Part shown: positions 20,910-27,456 of the stretch, piece after piece | How positions within the stretch are numbered: position 1 is the stretch's first letter | Layout: every line of letters begins with the position of its first letter | DNA from: CAZMGG01 sp964565715 | Lineage (GTDB): Bacteria > Planctomycetota > UBA1135 > UBA2386 | NCBI GenBank assembly: GCA_964565715.1 | Contig: CAZMGG010000075.1 | Coordinates: 1 to 27,456 of the forward strand | Direction: 5' to 3' | DNA: 27,456 nucleotides | Made by a program: the position numbers and the translations under genes | The notes under the pieces: generated by a model | Seen by the model: the letters and a program-made list of their open reading frames with translations, nothing else | Database searches by the model: none | Told to the model about the DNA's origin: nothing

Positions 20910-21133
20910 AGCCCGAGGCGGATCCACGCGAGGACCCCATGGCCGTGGCCGAGTCCGTGGCGCGCGCTGGCGACGAACTGCGGCGAAGGAACCGTCTGCT
21001 CGGCATTCCGATGGTCATCTGGCGGGACGGTCGCGTGCAGTACGTGGATGCAGCGACGCTGGAGCCTCTGCCCTGGCCTGGTGGCGTGCATGAGGAGGGA
21101 TCGCTGCAAGAGCGGTTGCCGCCACAGTCCTGA
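20906..21133 (+). CDS. Small partner protein of the zeta-like kinase, putative antitoxin
   Basis: The protein has 75 residues. ATG 20906 overlaps the kinase stop (ATGA) and is preceded by AAGGA at good spacing. The N-terminal half is a charged helix (AVAESVARAGDELRRRNRLLG). It is followed by a short beta hairpin PMVIWRDGRVQYVD, a pattern I associate with small proteins encoded beside zeta-like kinases (helix, then LGxPxxxxxDGxV). The antitoxin role is inferred from size, overlap and this pattern, not from a known family name. It converges on the ABC permease gene 22 bases away, with no terminator visible between them. Confidence 0.7.
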   Translation: MKPEADPREDPMAVAESVARAGDELRRRNRLLGIPMVIWRDGRVQYVDAATLEPLPWPGGVHEEGSLQERLPPQS

Positions 21134-21155
21134 CCCCGTTCGCGCCCTGGCCCGC

Positions 21156-23024
21156 CTACGCCAGCCTGCCGAGCACCCGGGGTGGGGGAGCCTGGTCCGG
21201 GTCGCGAGCGATGCCCAGCGGAGATGTCGCATGCGCGCGACGCGTCTCGATCAGCAACGACGTGCCCCAGCCGAGCGGGCCGAGCAGCACCGTGACCACG
21301 GTCCACAGCCGCACCGCGTCCGCTGGTGCGCCGAGCCAGAGCAGCCGGCGCCGGGTGCGCCAGGCGAGTGCGAGTCCGACGCCCACCGCCAGCAGCACCA
21401 GCCAGGTCCGTTGCCCCCCGCGCACCAGCCCATCGAGCGCCGGCGCCGACTCGGCGGGCTCGGCCGTGGTCAGATGCCCCCAGGCCTGCAGGAACGGCGG
21501 GCGCAGCGTGCTCCAGGCGAGACAAAGCCCCGCGTGCCAGCGTTCTGCCCCGGTGCGCAGCGCGAAGTCGTGCTCGAACACCACCTCGCCGTCCGACCCC
21601 AGCACCTGCACGCGCGGCTGCAACGGATCGCTGCCCAGCACCCGCACGCGCTCCATCTGCGGTTCGGCGGGCCGCTCGATCGATGCCGGCGCCGGCCGCA
21701 GTTCCCTGCCCTGCACCAGGAACGATCGCGTTCGGCCGTGGAACACGCCGCCCGCGGGACTCGACCAGTACACCGGCCAGCGCGGGTGCGTGCGTTCGCC
21801 GTCGGGCAGCGGCACCGCCACCAGCTGCTCGGCCTCCGGGCCCAGCATCCACACCTCGGGCGCGTCGGGCTCGGCGAGCCACACCGCACCGGCCTCGTCG
21901 CGGTTCCAGAGCACCCGCGCATCGGTGGTGAAGCGACCGCCGCCGGGCCGGGTGAGGCGCAGCAGCTTCGCGTCATCGAACGTGCGGCTGTGGCGCCGCA
22001 GCACGTAGAGCTCGCCGTGCTCGTCGAGCTGGGCCTGGTTCATCGAGTTGCCGCCCGAGCTGTTGTGCCCGAAGCGCGGCCCTTCGACCTCGGGATCGCG
22101 GCCGAGCCGGGCGAAGTTCTGCCACAGCTCGTCGGCGCCGTTCACTCCCTCGGGCAGCGAGCCGGCGGGCCGGTGCTCGTCGTCGACCACGCGGAACACC
22201 GTGCTGCCGCGTTCCTCGGCCCGCGTCACCAGCAGCACGTTCTCGCCGTGGGCGACGAGGTAGGGCTGGGCGCGGCTGAGCGCGTGGGCGTGGTTCTCCT
22301 GCAGGGCGGTGACCAGGTAGCAGAAGGTCACCGCCAGGGACACGGCGAGCGGCAGACCGAAGGCCGTGCGTTGGCCCCGGGTCCAGGGCCGGTCGGCGTC
22401 GGGTCGCCCTCCGGCGAACGCGGCCAGGACGAGCACCCCGGTGGTGAGCAGATGGCCGAGGACCCACGGCGCGACGTCGATCCGCCAGGCGTCGAGGCGG
22501 CCGAGTTCGTGCAGCAGCGAGAAGCAGCAGAGCCACACCGCGGCGCCGCCGAGGAGGCGCTGCAGCGGCGGCAGCGGCAGGCGGGCGATCCAGAGGCCGA
22601 GCGCGCAGGAACTGAGCATCGGCAGCTGCGCCGTCCACAGCGTGGTCAGGTGGTGCCACTGGTGCAGCGCCGCCATCTCGCCGAAGGCCGCCTGCAGCAA
22701 CCAGTGCACAATGGGCGGCAGCAGCAGCCAGCCGGCCAGCACGAGGCCGCAGCCCAGCAGGCGCGCCCGTTGGATCGTGGCCGGCGACACCGGCCGATGA
22801 TGCAGGAACTCGTGGGTCTGCAGCACCTCGTCGCGCAGGCCGACCAGGAGGCCGAGCAGCAGGCCCAGCGCCCAGCTCACGTGGAACGGCGCCTCCAGCC
22901 GGTAGGGCGGGAAGATCCAGAGGCGGGCGTAGCCCGGATCCTCGAAGGCAAGGACGAGGCCGCCGGTGCCGCCGAGCAGCAGCAGGAGCAGCAGGGCCAG
23001 GTCCTTCTTCAGCAGCGCGATCAT
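21156..23024 (-). CDS. Large ABC permease with extracytoplasmic beta-propeller-like domain
   Basis: The protein has 622 residues. ATG 23024 overlaps the ATPase stop and is preceded by GGAGG. Seven hydrophobic segments lie at about 8-27, 48-64, 89-108, 128-147, 157-172, 186-205 and 221-241. A soluble region of about 290 residues follows (245-535), and then two more segments (541-556, 574-592). The soluble region has repeated strand pairs ending in Asp or Gly turns (GELYVLRRHS, AVWLAEPDAPEVWMLG, RVQVLGSDGEVVFEHD) that look like a propeller. The position after GntR-YtrA and YtrB-type genes makes it the membrane part of that transporter. By homology to ytrABCDEF the function may be envelope stress or small-molecule export; the substrate is unknown. 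Confidence 0.8.
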   Translation of the reverse strand: MIALLKKDLALLLLLLLGGTGGLVLAFEDPGYARLWIFPPYRLEAPFHVSWALGLLLGLLVGLRDEVLQTHEFLHHRPVSPATIQRARLLGCGLVLAGWLLLPPIVHWLLQAAFGEMAALHQWHHLTTLWTAQLPMLSSCALGLWIARLPLPPLQRLLGGAAVWLCCFSLLHELGRLDAWRIDVAPWVLGHLLTTGVLVLAAFAGGRPDADRPWTRGQRTAFGLPLAVSLAVTFCYLVTALQENHAHALSRAQPYLVAHGENVLLVTRAEERGSTVFRVVDDEHRPAGSLPEGVNGADELWQNFARLGRDPEVEGPRFGHNSSGGNSMNQAQLDEHGELYVLRRHSRTFDDAKLLRLTRPGGGRFTTDARVLWNRDEAGAVWLAEPDAPEVWMLGPEAEQLVAVPLPDGERTHPRWPVYWSSPAGGVFHGRTRSFLVQGRELRPAPASIERPAEPQMERVRVLGSDPLQPRVQVLGSDGEVVFEHDFALRTGAERWHAGLCLAWSTLRPPFLQAWGHLTTAEPAESAPALDGLVRGGQRTWLVLLAVGVGLALAWRTRRRLLWLGAPADAVRLWTVVTVLLGPLGWGTSLLIETRRAHATSPLGIARDPDQAPPPRVLGRLA

Positions 23025-23962
23025 CGGTGTGCCTCCAGGGCGTGGACGGCGGGGCGCAGCGAGCGCAGCGGCTCGGCGAGCAGGCCCGGCTGGTCGGGGC
23101 CGGTCAGGTCGAGGAACAGCTCCTCGAGAGAAGGGGTGTGCGGTTCGCCGAGGTCGCCCGCTGCGCGCAGGGTGGCCAGGGCGGCGTCGTCGGCGTCGAG
23201 CAGGGTGAGATCGAAGCCGTGCCGGCGCGGCAGGGCGCGCAGCACGTGCGGAGCGGGCGGGGCAGAGCCGGCTCGGGGCCGGAAGGCGCGGTGGGTGATG
23301 CGTTGCTTCAGCTGGTCCAGCGGCGCGTCGACCAGCAGGCTGCCCTCGTGCAGGATCGAGACGTGGTCGGCGATGCGTTCGACGTCGGTGAGGATGTGCG
23401 AGCTGAACAGGACGGTGCAGCCGGTGTCGGCCAGCAGGTCGATCATCGCGTCGAGGAAGTCGCGGCGCATGACGACGTCGAGGCCCATCGCCGGGTCGTC
23501 GCACACCAGGACCTCGGGCGAGCTGGCCACCGCCAGCAGCAGCGCGAGCTGGGCGCGCTGGCCGCGGGAGAGCCGGCCGACCAGGGCGGAGGGGCGCAGG
23601 CCGCAGCGGCGCACAGCCTCGGTGGCGAAGTCGGTGCGGAAGCCCGGGCGGGTGCCGTGCTCGAAGGCGATGGCGCCGGCGACGGTCATGCCGGCGTAGA
23701 GGCGGTGGCCCTCGCCGACGTAGCCGATGCGCTGGCGCAGGTCGGGCGTGAGCGCCTGGCTGTCGTGGCCGAGCAGTTCGCTGCGGCCGCGGTGCGGCGC
23801 GAGGAAGCCGAGCAGGATGCGCAGGGCGGTGGTCTTGCCCGCGCCGTTGCGGCCGAGGAAGGCGTGGATGCTGCCCGGCCGCACGGCGAAGGTGAGCCCG
23901 CGCAGGACGGGTTGCTGGCCGAAGTGGCGGTGGACGTCGTGGCAGGCGATGGCGGCGGTCAT
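23021..23962 (-). CDS. ABC transporter ATP-binding protein, YtrB type
   Basis: The protein has 313 residues. Its start overlaps the regulator stop (ATGA) and its stop overlaps the permease start, so the three genes are translationally linked. Walker A is LGRNGAGKTT (36-45), the Q-loop region is YVGEGHRLY (Glu where Gln is usual), the signature is LSRGQRAQL (131-139), Walker B is VLVCDDPAMGLD (151-162), and the switch His is in FSSHILTDVER. The residue after the Walker B Asp is Asp (D156) instead of the catalytic Glu. This occurs in some YtrB-like proteins and may slow hydrolysis. The last 90 residues are a variable extension with a Pro/Ala-rich stretch (RAGSAPPAPH). Confidence 0.92.
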   Translation of the reverse strand: MTAAIACHDVHRHFGQQPVLRGLTFAVRPGSIHAFLGRNGAGKTTALRILLGFLAPHRGRSELLGHDSQALTPDLRQRIGYVGEGHRLYAGMTVAGAIAFEHGTRPGFRTDFATEAVRRCGLRPSALVGRLSRGQRAQLALLLAVASSPEVLVCDDPAMGLDVVMRRDFLDAMIDLLADTGCTVLFSSHILTDVERIADHVSILHEGSLLVDAPLDQLKQRITHRAFRPRAGSAPPAPHVLRALPRRHGFDLTLLDADDAALATLRAAGDLGEPHTPSLEELFLDLTGPDQPGLLAEPLRSLRPAVHALEAHR

Positions 23963-24366
23963 TCCTGGGAATCCCCTTCGGCGCGGTCGAAACGCAGGGC
24001 GTCGAGTTCCCGGTCGAGGGCCGCGCGCACCTCGTCCTTGGTGAAGCCGAGGTGAAAGGCAGCAGTGGCGGCGCGGCGCAGGAGTCCGGCGAGCTGGCGG
24101 CGACGCTCCACCCGGGCCAGTTCGAGCCCCTGGTCGGTCAGGAAGCAGCCGGAGCCCTGCCGGCGCACCAGCACGCCGTCCCGTTCCAGCGCCTGGTAGG
24201 CGCGGACCACGGTGTTCGGGTTGATCGCCAGCTCACGGGCCAGTTCCCGGACCGAGGGCAGCCGGTCGCCTGGCGCGGCCTGCCCCCGGGCGATCTGGTC
24301 CTTGACGCAGAACGCGATCTGCTCGAACAGGGGCTCGCTGGAGTGGGGATCGACGCGGATCAGCAC
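23959..24366 (-). CDS. GntR-family regulator, YtrA subfamily
   Basis: The protein has 135 residues from GTG 24366, with AGGAAG (24371-24376) as ribosome binding site. Residues 10-75 are the GntR winged helix (PLFEQIAFCVKDQIARGQ, LPSVRELARELAINPNTVV, YQALERDGVLVRRQGSGCFL). The short C-terminal part (80-135) has two helices for dimerisation and no effector domain, which is the YtrA type. Such repressors control their own ABC transporter operon. The 31-base palindrome on its promoter fits autorepression. The stop overlaps the ATPase start. Confidence 0.93.
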   Translation of the reverse strand: MLIRVDPHSSEPLFEQIAFCVKDQIARGQAAPGDRLPSVRELARELAINPNTVVRAYQALERDGVLVRRQGSGCFLTDQGLELARVERRRQLAGLLRRAATAAFHLGFTKDEVRAALDRELDALRFDRAEGDSQE

Positions 24367-24383
24367 GGGGCTTCCTCGGTGTC

Positions 24384-24414
24384 CCCACTGTATTAGTGCA
24401 ATCGATACAGTGGG
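24384..24414. promoter_or_regulatory. YtrA-type operator palindrome
   Basis: Perfect 10-base arms CCCACTGTAT (24384-24393) and ATACAGTGGG (24405-24414) flank an 11-base centre. Seen as ACTGTA-N13-TACAGT it has the same spacing as the AGTGTA-N13-TACACT site of Bacillus YtrA. It covers the promoter spacer and the -10 element of the regulator gene, so a bound dimer would block transcription. Confidence 0.85.
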
Positions 24415-24418
24415 TCAA
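24390..24418 (-). promoter_or_regulatory. Promoter of the ytrA-type operon
   Basis: On the minus strand TTGACC (24413-24418) and TAATAC (24390-24395) are separated by exactly 17 bases, a near-consensus housekeeping promoter. Transcription would begin about 17 bases before GTG 24366, just enough for the AGGAAG ribosome binding site. Confidence 0.8.
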
Positions 24419-24436
24419 GCCCCGGCCGGCGATTTC

Positions 24437-25597
24437 CTACCAGCCGCCGATGGTCTGCTGCAGGCCGCCGGTGTGGGAGGCGAGGCCGCCGACACCACCC
24501 GGGTCCAGGACCAGCCACTGGCCGTACAGGCTGCCGCCGCAGAAGGACGGCGACGGCGGCAGGGTCAGGGCGTAGCGGGATCGCCCCGCGCCGTCGGTCT
24601 GCGCGAAGCTCACCGCGGCGCCGTTGAGGTCGACCCAGATCTGCAGCCCGGCCAGGGTGCTGTTGCCCTGGGCGAGGTTGAGCAGGTGCAGCGCCAGGCT
24701 GTTGGCGGCCCCGTTCTCCAGCAGGGTGTTGAGCTGGCTCGGCGACTGGCCGTCCTGCACCGGGTACTCGACGCCGCGGATGGTCGGAACGCCGTTGCTG
24801 CCCGCGGCACCGGTGCCGTAGGTACGGACGTCGGGACGGCAGCTCATGGTGGCGAGCTGGCAGTGCACCTGGAGGTTGGTGGCCGGACCGACCGTGATGC
24901 TCCACTGGTAGGCGCCAGTGTAGTCGCCCGGTCCGAAGTTGCCGGACCAGCCGGCCAGGTTGTCGACGGTGGTGTTGGTGAGCAGGGTGCGGACGGTGGC
25001 GAAGGCGCCGACCTGCGCTGCCGACACGTTGGTGCCGCGGAACTCGCCAGCGAGGATCGTATTGGTCTGGTCCACCACCACCTGGCTGGTGAGACCGCCG
25101 AGCGCCAGGTCGGTGCCGGAGCCGGCGACGTCGAAGTCGGTGTAGGCGAACAGGTCGATCGTCAGCGGCGTGGTGTTCGACAGGTTGGTGATCTGCATCG
25201 TCTCGCGCAGCACGCCGCCGGTGGGACTCGTGCTGAACACCGCCTGCAGCAGGTCGGCGCGGAACAGGCCGCGGCCGTCGACATCCGGCCAGGTGGTGGT
25301 CAGCATCGGTCCGGCGGCGGTGCGGGTGGCGTTGGCGTCGCGCTTGAAGGCGTACTCGCGGCTGTCGCCAGCGACCCGGAACCACCACCAGTGCTGGTAG
25401 AGGATGTCACCGCCGCCGCCGTTGAGGTTGTCGCCGGTGCCAGCGGTCTCGGTGAGCGACAGGGCGCTCTGCGTGTAGGAGACGTTGCCGGCGGTGATGG
25501 TGACCGCGGTGGTGGTCTGGCCGCTGGCCTGGCTGGCTACGGCTGCGACGGCGACGAGGGACAGGAACGCACGCGAACACGGGCGGGATGAGTGCAT
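24437..25597 (-). CDS. Exported protein of unknown function with Planctomycetota-type C-terminal domain
   Basis: The protein has 386 residues. ATG 25597 is preceded by AGGAG at good spacing and followed by a signal peptide (AFLSLVAVAAVASQASG). The first about 240 residues are strand-rich with aromatic clusters (LYQHWWWFRVAGDSREYAF, DLFAYTDFDVAGSG) and many Thr/Asn. I recognise no enzyme motif. From about residue 255 (RTYGTGAAGSNGVPTIRG) to the end is a separate domain with FCGGSLYGQWLVLDPGG and a closing GGLQQTIGGW. It resembles the C-terminal domain of the kelch protein in this window. The gene is divergent from the ArsR-type regulator; the 182 bases between hold that regulator's promoter. 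It is probably a surface or secreted protein. Confidence 0.8.
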   Translation of the reverse strand: MHSSRPCSRAFLSLVAVAAVASQASGQTTTAVTITAGNVSYTQSALSLTETAGTGDNLNGGGGDILYQHWWWFRVAGDSREYAFKRDANATRTAAGPMLTTTWPDVDGRGLFRADLLQAVFSTSPTGGVLRETMQITNLSNTTPLTIDLFAYTDFDVAGSGTDLALGGLTSQVVVDQTNTILAGEFRGTNVSAAQVGAFATVRTLLTNTTVDNLAGWSGNFGPGDYTGAYQWSITVGPATNLQVHCQLATMSCRPDVRTYGTGAAGSNGVPTIRGVEYPVQDGQSPSQLNTLLENGAANSLALHLLNLAQGNSTLAGLQIWVDLNGAAVSFAQTDGAGRSRYALTLPPSPSFCGGSLYGQWLVLDPGGVGGLASHTGGLQQTIGGW

Positions 25598-25720
25598 GGT
25601 GACTCCTGCATCAGGGAATGGACGAGAACGGCGGACGCGCGGGAGCTTAGCTCGCGGTGCCTCGGGCGGGTGGGCCGGCGAGGGCCAGGCGCGTGCGCTG
25701 CGGCGGAAGCAGGCGCTGGC

Positions 25721-25749
25721 TTGCAGCGGGCCCTGGCAACGGCTATATC
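25721..25749 (+). promoter_or_regulatory. Promoter of the ArsR-methyltransferase/ahcY unit
   Basis: TTGCAG (25721-25726) and TATATC (25744-25749) are separated by 17 bases, giving a leader of about 24 bases before GTG 25780. No Shine-Dalgarno sequence is visible in that leader. Confidence 0.6.
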
Positions 25750-25764
25750 ATGGTCTCCTGATAT
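25745..25764. promoter_or_regulatory. Inverted repeat overlapping the -10 element, candidate ArsR-type operator
   Basis: ATATCA (25745-25750) and TGATAT (25759-25764) form a perfect inverted repeat with an 8-base centre, placed over the -10 element and the likely start point. This is the usual position and size of an ArsR-family site, so autoregulation is likely. No copy is seen in the 64 bases before ahcY, suggesting that ahcY is controlled from this promoter. Confidence 0.6.
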
Positions 25765-25779
25765 CCTGATCCGACTCCC

Positions 25780-26745
25780 GTGCCCCTCGCCTCACCCAGC
25801 CTGCCCCGCGTCCTGAAGCAGCTCTCCGACCCGACCCGGTTGCGGCTGTGCGCCCTGCTGTCGCAGGCCGAACTGGCGGTGCAGGAGCTGGTGGCGGCCA
25901 CCGGGCTCGCCCAGAGCCGGATCAGCAACCACCTGGCCCTGTTGAAGCGCAGCGGGCTGGTGCGCGACCGCCGCGAGGGTAGTTGGAGCTTCCATTCCCT
26001 GGTCGAGCCGGGCGCCGACGCGCCGCTGACGCCCGAACTGCACCAGGCCGTGATCGGCGCCTACGTCGCCTCGGCGGAGGGCCAGGCCGACCTGCGGGTG
26101 CTGGAGGCGCTGCGCGAGCAGCGGCGTGAGCGCAGCCGGCAGACCCACGACGCCCTGGCCGAACGCTGGGCTGAGGTGGGGCAGGAGTTCGCCGTGGGCA
26201 GCCTGCGCAGCGAGGTGCTGGCCGCCGCCCTGCCGAGCCGCTTCATCGTGGCCGACCTCGGCTGCGGCGCGGGCTACCTCACGGCCGAACTGGCGCAACG
26301 AGCCGACCGGGTGATCGCCGTCGATCACAGCGAACGCATGCTGCAGGCCACGCGCCGCCGCCGGCTCGGCCGGCACGTGGAGCTCCGCCGCGGCGAACTG
26401 GATGCCCTGCCGCTGCAGGACGGCGAGGTCGATGCGGCCTTCGCCAACCTCGTCTGGCACCACCTGCCGGACCTCGACGCGGCCGCCCGCGAGCTGGCGC
26501 GGGTGCTGCGGCGCGGCGGCACCGCGGTGATCTCCGACCTGCTGCCGCACGAGCACGAGTGGATGCGGCAGCAGATGGGCGATCTGCGCCTCGGCCTGCC
26601 GCCCGACCAGGTGGTGGCGGCCCTGGCCCGCGCCGGCTTCGCCGGGCTGCGCCCGCAACCCACCCTGGACCGCTATCGGGTGCATGGCCCCGACGGCGTG
26701 GTCCACGACCTGCCCATGTTCGTGGTGCGCGGGCAGCTCGCCTGA
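25780..26745 (+). CDS. ArsR-family regulator fused to a SAM-dependent methyltransferase domain
   Basis: The protein has 321 residues from GTG 25780. Residues 8-75 are an ArsR winged helix (LKQLSDPTRLRLCALL, LAQSRISNHLALLKRSGLV) without the Cys metal-binding box. Residues 125-320 are a class I methyltransferase fold: motif I VADLGCGAGYLTAEL (157-171), acidic end of strand 2 VIAVDHSERML, motif III-like DALPLQDGEVDAAF, and NLVWHHLPD. Fusions of this kind next to ahcY are SahR-like: the methyltransferase domain probably senses S-adenosylhomocysteine or SAM rather than methylating a substrate. It lies 64 bases before ahcY in the same direction, and a palindrome sits on its promoter. Confidence 0.92.
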   Translation: MPLASPSLPRVLKQLSDPTRLRLCALLSQAELAVQELVAATGLAQSRISNHLALLKRSGLVRDRREGSWSFHSLVEPGADAPLTPELHQAVIGAYVASAEGQADLRVLEALREQRRERSRQTHDALAERWAEVGQEFAVGSLRSEVLAAALPSRFIVADLGCGAGYLTAELAQRADRVIAVDHSERMLQATRRRRLGRHVELRRGELDALPLQDGEVDAAFANLVWHHLPDLDAAARELARVLRRGGTAVISDLLPHEHEWMRQQMGDLRLGLPPDQVVAALARAGFAGLRPQPTLDRYRVHGPDGVVHDLPMFVVRGQLA

Positions 26746-26809
26746 CGCGCCGCCGCCGACCTTCCCGCTTCCCGACAACCGTTCCGCAGACGACTGCAGA
26801 GAGGATCCG

Positions 26810-27456
<647 letters not shown>

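Noticed and set aside
24422..24429. CCGGCCGG palindrome after the 24437-25597 gene as a terminator
   Set aside because: An eight-base palindrome is expected often in this GC content and cannot form a stem with a loop.
25643..25653. GAGCT-T-AGCTC palindrome as a second operator in the divergent region
   Set aside because: Only five-base arms and no promoter fit on either strand. It is too short to call.

Overview
The window is very GC-rich DNA with almost exclusively G or C at third codon positions. It looks like a Planctomycetota chromosome fragment. The strongest evidence is the trio PSCyt1/PSCyt2/PSD1 protein, DUF1501 protein and second PSCyt1 protein, supported by many large exported beta-rich proteins and a fused gamma-alpha 2-oxoacid:ferredoxin oxidoreductase. 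A run of ten N inside korA shows that this is a scaffolded assembly, probably a metagenome bin or draft genome.

Layout. (1) 1-2157: the 3' end of an unidentified plus-strand gene with an in-frame TAG, converging on an exported PQQ-type glucose/sorbosone dehydrogenase with a C-terminal Ig-like domain (minus). (2) 2311-11010: a plus-strand run of five genes, the first four overlapping by 4-13 bases: cytochrome/DUF1549/DUF1553 protein, Tat-exported DUF1501 protein, a second c-type cytochrome protein with leucine-rich-like repeats, a Gfo/Idh/MocA oxidoreductase, and then, 27 bases on, a Uup-type ABC-F ATPase that lacks 11 residues in its second nucleotide-binding domain. (3) 11221-11625: a glycine-rich RRM RNA-binding protein with a long leader, ending at a hairpin shared with the opposing strand. 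(4) 11704-17174: four exported proteins on the minus strand. These are a beta-carbonic-anhydrase-like protein, a kelch protein, and two tandem paralogues of an unrecognised family, each paralogue followed by a long perfect inverted repeat. (5) 17392-20321: korA-korB. (6) 20337-21133: a zeta-toxin-like kinase overlapping a 75-residue partner. (7) 21156-24366: a minus-strand GntR/YtrA regulator, ABC ATPase and large permease operon, whose promoter carries a YtrA-type palindrome. (8) 24437-25597: an exported protein of unknown function (minus). (9) 25780-27456: an ArsR-methyltransferase fusion regulator followed by adenosylhomocysteinase (ahcY, cut by the window end).

How the parts work together. 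KorAB supplies low-potential electrons and acyl-CoA interconversion. The ArsR-methyltransferase/ahcY pair is an S-adenosylhomocysteine-recycling unit, probably autoregulated through an inverted repeat on its promoter. The YtrA operon is a self-repressing ABC transport/stress unit. The PSCyt/DUF1501 genes encode exported heme proteins plus a folded Tat substrate, a pairing widespread in Planctomycetota whose reaction is not established. No rRNA, tRNA, CRISPR array or insertion sequence was seen. No intergenic stretch exceeds 300 bases; the longest are 17175-17391 (korA promoter region) and 11011-11220 (RRM leader).
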